NCBI GenBank assembly: GCA_964370095.1
Contig: CAYJHJ010000005.1
Location: 1-47,976, forward strand
Source: CAYJAZ01 sp964370095
GTDB taxonomy: Bacteria; Desulfobacterota; Desulfovibrionia; Desulfovibrionales; Desulfovibrionaceae
Length of the DNA: 47,976 nucleotides
Reading direction: 5' to 3'
The notes under the pieces were generated by a model that was not told the origin of the DNA, ran no database searches, and worked only from the letters and a program-made list of their open reading frames with translations. The stretch's first letter is position 1, and every line of letters begins with the position of its first letter. Positions 43,134-47,976 of the stretch are shown here, piece by piece. The position numbers and the translations under genes are program-made.

Positions 43134-44063
43134 TTATGCTTTGCCTGAACAGCCAAGAACATTCTTAATTTTGCGTTGAACCATTTCTTTAACAGCTTGA
43201 CGAGCAGGAACAAGGTAAGAGCGAGGATCAAATTCTTCAGGTTTTTCTGCAAAAACTTTACGTATATTTCCTGTCATTCCAAGGCGAATATCAGAATCGA
43301 TATTGATTTTACACACAGCCATTGATGCCGCTTTTCTGAGCATATCTTCAGGAATTCCTCTTGCTGAGCCAATTTTTCCGCCATAAGTATTCACCATTTC
43401 AACAAATTCAGGCGGAACAGAGGAAGCTCCGTGCAATACTATAGGGTAATTAGGCATGAGGTTGCCAATTTTTTCTAGAATATCAAATCTTAATTTTGGC
43501 TCTGCCGAGCCACTAAATTTATATGCTCCGTGGCTTGTGCCAATGGCAATAGCAAGCGAATCACAGCCTGTGCGTTCAACAAATTCAGCTGCTTGATCAG
43601 GATCGGTATAAATGTGTTCATCACTTGAAACATCTTCTTCAACACCTGCAAGGCGGCCAAGTTCAGCTTCAACCCAAACCCCTCTTTCATGTGCATATTC
43701 AACAACTTTTTTTGTTACAGCAATGTTTTCTTCAAAATCGTGGTGAGAACCGTCGATCATAACTGATGTAAAGCCAGCATCAATACAAGCTTTACAAAGC
43801 TCAAAATCAGGGCCGTGGTCAAGGTGCAATACAATAGGAATATCATTGTCTTCAACCGCTGCTTCAACAAGTTTTATAATATATTTTTGCCCTGCATATT
43901 TTCTGGCACCAGCTGAAACCTGAAGAATGATAGGAGCATTTTCTTCAGAGCCTGCCATCATAATACCTTGAATTATTTCCATATTATTTACATTAAATGC
44001 ACCAATAGCATAAGATTCTTTATAAGCACGTTCAAACATTTCTTTTGGTCCTACTAAAGCCAT
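43134..44063 (-). CDS. fba: Class II fructose-bisphosphate aldolase
   Basis: This zinc-dependent aldolase interconverts fructose-1,6-bisphosphate and triose phosphates. The 309 residues carry metal and substrate motifs VLHLDHGPDFELCK (about residue 80), VMIDGSHHDFEEN, GVWVEAELG, AIAIGTSHGAYKF and VLHGASSVP. ATG follows AAGGAGAT. It lies upstream of gap; the repeat element sits between them and may affect read-through. Confidence 0.96.
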   Translation of the reverse strand: MALVGPKEMFERAYKESYAIGAFNVNNMEIIQGIMMAGSEENAPIILQVSAGARKYAGQKYIIKLVEAAVEDNDIPIVLHLDHGPDFELCKACIDAGFTSVMIDGSHHDFEENIAVTKKVVEYAHERGVWVEAELGRLAGVEEDVSSDEHIYTDPDQAAEFVERTGCDSLAIAIGTSHGAYKFSGSAEPKLRFDILEKIGNLMPNYPIVLHGASSVPPEFVEMVNTYGGKIGSARGIPEDMLRKAASMAVCKINIDSDIRLGMTGNIRKVFAEKPEEFDPRSYLVPARQAVKEMVQRKIKNVLGCSGKA

Positions 44064-44279
44064 AACTATCTCCTTATATAAAAATTAAATTAAATTACAT
44101 ATATTCTGCACAAAAAATTTAGCAGTTAATACAATTTTAAGCAAGCCTTATTATGTCATTCCTTTCAGTTAACAGTAATCATTCCTAAAAAATTTTCGCT
44201 TTTTGTGCCCTAACCCCTTGTTCTTTAATTTTTTTTATGCTAGTAAGGAATAAGTTGTTCATCAACAAAGGACTTAACT

Positions 44280-44681
44280 ATGAAAAAGAAATCATTTGTA
44301 CCCTATATAATAGCACTTGTACTTTTTGTTTCCTCAATAGGCTTTATGGTTTATTCAGGATTAAACGAAGGAAGTGTTTACTTTCTCAATGTATCTGAGG
44401 CACTTGCAAGCCCACATGAGGAAGAGGGCTCTATACGCTTATTTGGCAATGTGGGAAGTTTTACCAAGAACCAATCAAATAATAGCGTTGAATTTATCCT
44501 TATAGATGCAGAAATGCCAAGTCAAACGATGACTGTTGTCTATACTGGTGTTATACCAGACACTTTTGAAACCGGTGCAGAAGTTATTTTAGAAGGAACA
44601 CGTAACACTGTAAGTTCATTTGAAGCTAAAAGCCTTATGACAAAGTGCCCTTCAAAATATCAAAAAGAAAACCGCACATAA
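44280..44681 (+). CDS. ccmE: Cytochrome c maturation heme chaperone CcmE, cysteine type
   Basis: CcmE binds heme covalently in the periplasm and hands it to the CcmF module. The 133-residue protein has an N-terminal membrane anchor (about residues 8-26) and an OB-fold core (GSIRLFGNVGSFTKN, TVVYTGVIPDTFETGAEVI). The usual heme-binding His motif (HxxxY) is replaced by KCPSKYQ, a CxxxY motif near residue 124, the variant known from Desulfovibrio and archaea. ccmF follows after 30 bases. The 216-base spacer upstream (divergent from fba) shows no gene; a possible promoter there is too weak to list. Confidence 0.92.
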   Translation: MKKKSFVPYIIALVLFVSSIGFMVYSGLNEGSVYFLNVSEALASPHEEEGSIRLFGNVGSFTKNQSNNSVEFILIDAEMPSQTMTVVYTGVIPDTFETGAEVILEGTRNTVSSFEAKSLMTKCPSKYQKENRT

Positions 44682-44711
44682 TTCAATTAAAACCCCTAAT
44701 AAAGGACTAAA

Positions 44712-46616
44712 ATGTATAATTTTGCTCATGCACTTGAGTTATTAACTCTTCTTTGTGCAGTTTTTGCTGTTGTGCTTGCATCTTTTTCCCTCTACAAAGA
44801 AAAAGCTGATAATAGTTTAAACCTTATAGAAAAAGCCAGTCTTGGAATAACAGGCGGTCATGTAATTGCATCATTATTATTATTACATGCTTTTTATCAC
44901 TCTGACTTTTCTTTAGTTTATGTTTCAAGTTACTCTGATACAACATTGCCTACTTTTTATAAAATAACTGCTTTTTGGGCAGGGCAGGCAGGCTCATTAT
45001 TATTTTGGGCTTTGATGATTGCACTTTGCGGTGCAGCTTTTCAATTCACAGAAGCCTATAAATCTTTTACCGATGAAACAAAAAAATGGTATTGGATTTT
45101 TTATTGTGGAATTATGGCTTTTTTCAGCCTTTTGCTTACAACTTGGTCTGATCCCTTTGTTATGCAGCACCCTGTGCCTGCTGATGGACGAGGATTAAAC
45201 CCACTTTTACAAAACCCGGGTATGATTATTCACCCACCTCTTCTCTTCTTAGGTTATGGCGGCTTTACAATTCCTTCTTGCCTTGCACTTGCTCAAGCTT
45301 TAAGTAAGAAAAGCAATGAAGAAAGCAGATGGCTTGATGTTTCACGCCCATTTATTATGACAGCTTGGCTCTTTTTATCAGCCGGCATCTTGCTTGGTGC
45401 TTGGTGGGCTTATATGGAGCTTGGTTGGGGCGGTTATTGGGCTTGGGATCCTGTTGAAAATGCAAGCCTTCTTCCTTGGCTTGTGGGAACTGCAGCCCTT
45501 CACACTATGATTATTGAGCAAAGAAGAAATAAACTTCACAGAACAAATATCTTTCTTATTGCCATGACAACAGTTACAGCATTTTTCGCCACTTATTTGG
45601 TGCGTGGAAATGTGGTTGATTCTGTGCACGCTTTTGGTGATGGCGGTGTGAGGGATGCCTTGTTTATCTTTGTTGTTTTTTCTACTTTTATTGCTTTCTT
45701 TGTTGCCTTTGCTTCCCCTAAAGTTAATAAAGATGCAAACCTTGCAGGCCTTGAAACAAGGGAAGGCTTCTTAGTTTTCACAGCTTGGTTTTTGATTGCT
45801 TTAACAGTTATTATTCTTTGCGCAACTATTTGGCCTGTTATTTCAAGATTATGGTCAGAAAAATCAGTTGGGCTTGACGCTAATTTCTATAATACTGTAT
45901 GCTTGCCACTTTTCACAGCCCTAACAGCAATCTTGATGATTTGCCCATATATTGGCTGGAATGGCGGCATAGTTGATAAGAAAAACTTTATGGCAGTTTT
46001 ATTTTCTGCTGCTCTTTCAGCGGCTCTTTTCTTCTTTATGGGCTTTACAAAGCCTTTACCGCTCTTGGCATCTGCTGTTTCAATAGGTGTTATAGTTTCT
46101 TCTGTTTTACAGATGTTAAAACAATCCACAAGAAATTTTCGCCCACGCTTTGCTGCGCACGGCGTTCATATGGGCTTAGCCATCATTGTGCTTGGTGTTG
46201 CATTTTCAGGTCCATATAAAATTGAAAAAGATGTTACATTAGCAAGAGGGCAATCAGTTGAATTGGGTTCATACCTTGTAACACTCAATGAACTTTATGA
46301 AGGAAGTGCCCCTACTTATGACTTTTTAGAGGCTGAACTTGTGGTTTCACGTAATAATAAAGTGCTTGGAATGCTTTCACCACAAAAACGTATCTACCAT
46401 AAATTTGGCACGATGAGCTTTTCAGAAGTGGGAACTTTGCCTAGCCTTGGCAACGAAATCTATGCTAGTGTGAGCGGACTTGATGATAATTATAATGCTG
46501 TTTTACGCGTATCTTCAAACCCATTGGTTAACTGGCTTTGGATTGGCAGCACACTTCTTTGTGTTTTCCCTTTCCTTGCTTTGAGAGCAATTAAGAGACG
46601 TGAAGAAGACGAATAA
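44712..46616 (+). CDS. ccmF: Cytochrome c maturation heme lyase subunit CcmF
   Basis: CcmF is the large membrane protein that transfers heme from CcmE to apocytochrome c. The 634 residues contain about 14-15 hydrophobic helices. The tryptophan-rich WWD motif is GAWWAYMELGWGGYWAWDP (about residue 230). Conserved periplasmic histidines are in HPPLLFLGY and near the end of the helical part (AAHGVHMG). It is followed by a strong terminator and then serS on the other strand, so ccmA, B, C and other ccm genes are not linked here. Confidence 0.96.
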   Translation: MYNFAHALELLTLLCAVFAVVLASFSLYKEKADNSLNLIEKASLGITGGHVIASLLLLHAFYHSDFSLVYVSSYSDTTLPTFYKITAFWAGQAGSLLFWALMIALCGAAFQFTEAYKSFTDETKKWYWIFYCGIMAFFSLLLTTWSDPFVMQHPVPADGRGLNPLLQNPGMIIHPPLLFLGYGGFTIPSCLALAQALSKKSNEESRWLDVSRPFIMTAWLFLSAGILLGAWWAYMELGWGGYWAWDPVENASLLPWLVGTAALHTMIIEQRRNKLHRTNIFLIAMTTVTAFFATYLVRGNVVDSVHAFGDGGVRDALFIFVVFSTFIAFFVAFASPKVNKDANLAGLETREGFLVFTAWFLIALTVIILCATIWPVISRLWSEKSVGLDANFYNTVCLPLFTALTAILMICPYIGWNGGIVDKKNFMAVLFSAALSAALFFFMGFTKPLPLLASAVSIGVIVSSVLQMLKQSTRNFRPRFAAHGVHMGLAIIVLGVAFSGPYKIEKDVTLARGQSVELGSYLVTLNELYEGSAPTYDFLEAELVVSRNNKVLGMLSPQKRIYHKFGTMSFSEVGTLPSLGNEIYASVSGLDDNYNAVLRVSSNPLVNWLWIGSTLLCVFPFLALRAIKRREEDE

Positions 46617-46640
46617 AATTGATCTGAGTATAAATTAAAT

Positions 46641-46676
46641 AAATAAGCCCTCAAAATTGAGGGCTTTATTTTTTCA
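46641..46676 (+). terminator. Bidirectional terminator between ccmF and serS
   Basis: AAATAAGCCCTCAA pairs with TTGAGGGCTTTATTT around a two-base loop, with T-rich runs on both strands. It sits between the convergent ccmF and serS ends. Confidence 0.88.
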
Positions 46677-46707
46677 ATAATTATTAAAAATAAGAAATAA
46701 ATAAAAT

Positions 46708-47976
46708 TTATTTTATTACTTCCATATTCATATATTTTTGTAAAACCTTTGGTATGCGTATGCAATCTTCTTCTTGATAGTTTTCTAAAACTGCCACCAA
46801 GGCCCTGCCGGTTGGAAGGCCCGACCCATTTAAAGTATGCACGAACTCAGCCTTTCCGCCTTTCGGCTTGAATTTAATGTTTGCCCTTCTAGCTTGAAAA
46901 TCAGTACAATTTGAGCAAGAAGAAATTTCACGATAGGCATTTTGGCCTGGAAGCCAAACTTCAATATCATAAGTTTTTGCGGCTGAAAAGCCCATATCGC
47001 CTGTGCACAGGGTAATTGTGCGGTATGGCAGTTCAAGTCTTTCAAGCAATGTTTCTGCATATTTACGCATCTGCTCTAGTTGATCAAATGATTTTTCAGG
47101 GTGAGCAAAGTGCACCATTTCAACTTTTGTGAATTGGTGTTGACGAATAAGCCCTCTTGTATCTTTTCCTGCTGAACCTGCTTCTGAACGAAAACACGGA
47201 GTTGCAGCAGTAAATTTTAATGGAAGCAAGTTTTCATCAATCACTTCATTTGCAAAAATATTTGTAAGCGGAACTTCTGATGTTGGAATAAGGAAATAAT
47301 CCCAATCAGAAAGCTTGAATAAATCTTCTTCAAATTTAGGCAATTGCCCTGTGCCCTGCATTGTTGCACGATTTACCATGAAAGGCGGCAAAACTTCAGT
47401 ATGTCCAAATTCAGTTGTTTGCACATCTAAGAAAAAATTTGCCAAAGCTCTTTCAAGCTTTGCTGCCCAACCTAAGGAAACACAAAAGCGTGAACCTGCC
47501 AATTTTGCACCTAATTCAAAGTCTAAACCTTTATATTTTGTGCCTAAATCCCAGTGTTCTTTTGGTGTAAAAGAAAAACTTGGTTTCTCACCCCATTTTA
47601 GAAGTTCAGGATTATCATCTTCGCTAACACCATAAGGTACTGAAGCATCAGGAATATTTGGCACATTTAAAAGCCAAGCTTCAACCTTAGACTTCACTTC
47701 TTCGGTTTCAACATCTAGAAGTTTAATNNNNNNNNNNTTGGAAAGTTCAGAAAGCGTTGCTATCAACTCATCACAATCTTCACTATTTTTTTTCATTTTG
47801 GCAACTGTGGCTGAATCTGCATTTCTCTGAGCTTTTAATGTTTCCACTTCGGCTAAAAGAGCACGTCTTTTCGTATCTAATTCAAGAAAGTCAGCCATAT
47901 CAATGGAAGAACTTCTTTTTTTAAGAGCTTCAGCTACAAGTTCAGGTTGCTTTTGCAATAATTTTAAGTCTAACAT
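46708..47976 (-). CDS. serS: Seryl-tRNA synthetase (contains a 10-N gap)
   Basis: SerS charges tRNA-Ser. About 422 residues: an N-terminal coiled-coil arm (about 25-105), then the class II catalytic domain. Motif 2 is in TRGLIRQHQFTKVEM and motif 3 is GSGLPTGRALVAVLENYQ. The N run at 47729-47738 falls in the second arm of the coiled-coil (after ELS, before IKLLD); ten Ns keep the frame, but a shorter in-phase length such as 4 would fit the family better. ATG is the last codon of the window, so upstream signals are not visible. Confidence 0.95.
   Translation of the reverse strand: MLDLKLLQKQPELVAEALKKRSSSIDMADFLELDTKRRALLAEVETLKAQRNADSATVAKMKKNSEDCDELIATLSELSXXXXIKLLDVETEEVKSKVEAWLLNVPNIPDASVPYGVSEDDNPELLKWGEKPSFSFTPKEHWDLGTKYKGLDFELGAKLAGSRFCVSLGWAAKLERALANFFLDVQTTEFGHTEVLPPFMVNRATMQGTGQLPKFEEDLFKLSDWDYFLIPTSEVPLTNIFANEVIDENLLPLKFTAATPCFRSEAGSAGKDTRGLIRQHQFTKVEMVHFAHPEKSFDQLEQMRKYAETLLERLELPYRTITLCTGDMGFSAAKTYDIEVWLPGQNAYREISSCSNCTDFQARRANIKFKPKGGKAEFVHTLNGSGLPTGRALVAVLENYQEEDCIRIPKVLQKYMNMEVIK
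47729..47738. other. Assembly gap (10 N) inside serS
   Basis: Ten Ns in the coiled-coil region of serS. The frame is preserved across them, but the true length is unknown (1 modulo 3 expected). Confidence 0.95.

Noticed and set aside
44219..44247. ccmE promoter TTGTTC-N17-TAGTAA
   Set aside because: The -10 matches consensus at only about three positions.

Overview
The window is about 48 kb of AT-rich bacterial draft sequence with three N gaps (10, 100 and 10 bases). Gene content and order point to a motile anaerobe of the Desulfovibrionaceae, inferred from gene families and synteny only. The evidence is a complete Rnf operon headed by a multiheme cytochrome c, a cysteine-type CcmE (CxxxY) next to CcmF, ispE/tRNA-Gln/prs/rplY synteny, a large flgI-flgJ-flgN-flgK-flgL-csrA-fliW block, and PaaK preceded by a small unknown protein. 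Several promoters match TTGACA-N16/17-TATAAT closely, and intrinsic terminators are clear, so the transcription units can be read with fair confidence.

Layout. 1-5 kb (minus): ilvB and a large AsmA-like envelope protein split by a gap. 5.2 kb (plus): infA. 5.6-12.2 kb (minus): heptaheme cytochrome c, rnfC-D-G-E-A-B and apbE, a membrane redox pump operon linking ferredoxin, NAD(H) and periplasmic cytochrome. 12.3-13.8 kb (minus): a NadE whose glutaminase domain looks dead. 14.0-16.4 kb (plus): a membrane-anchored TPR protein and a NifA-like sigma-54 activator interrupted by a stop codon inside Walker A. 16.4-16.7 kb: a tandem array of a 97-bp repeat fills the convergent space before metF (minus). 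17.8-25.5 kb (plus): a flagellar rod/P-ring/hook-filament-junction operon behind a sigma-54-type promoter, ending in csrA-fliW. 25.5-31.1 kb (plus): small membrane protein, ModF-like twin ABC ATPase, fliO-fliP-fliQ, an unknown small protein and paaK. 31.2-32.6 kb (minus): recA and a downstream unknown. 32.8-34.1 kb (plus): a BPL_N-type protein with a probably leaderless mRNA. 34.1-38.1 kb (minus): comF-like, iron-sulfur flavoprotein, DksA-like, diguanylate cyclase and HAD phosphatase. 38.2-41.2 kb (minus): rplY, prs, tRNA-Gln, ispE and a small exported protein. 41.2-44.1 kb (minus): thyX, gap and fba. 44.3-46.6 kb (plus): ccmE-ccmF. 46.7-48.0 kb (minus): serS.

Most of the window is core metabolism. 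The signals I would follow up are: (1) the decayed sigma-54 activator, which has lost Walker B and GAFTGA residues as well as carrying the stop; (2) the 97-bp repeat and a diverged copy about 26 kb away in the fba-gap spacer, which keeps the same conserved blocks and two hairpin positions with different stem sequences, suggesting a structured dispersed element; (3) NadE with all three nitrilase catalytic positions apparently lost; and (4) unusual Rnf details: RnfD without a recognisable flavinylation motif and RnfE with a CxxCxxC tail. I found no convincing phage, transposon, CRISPR array or defence system.
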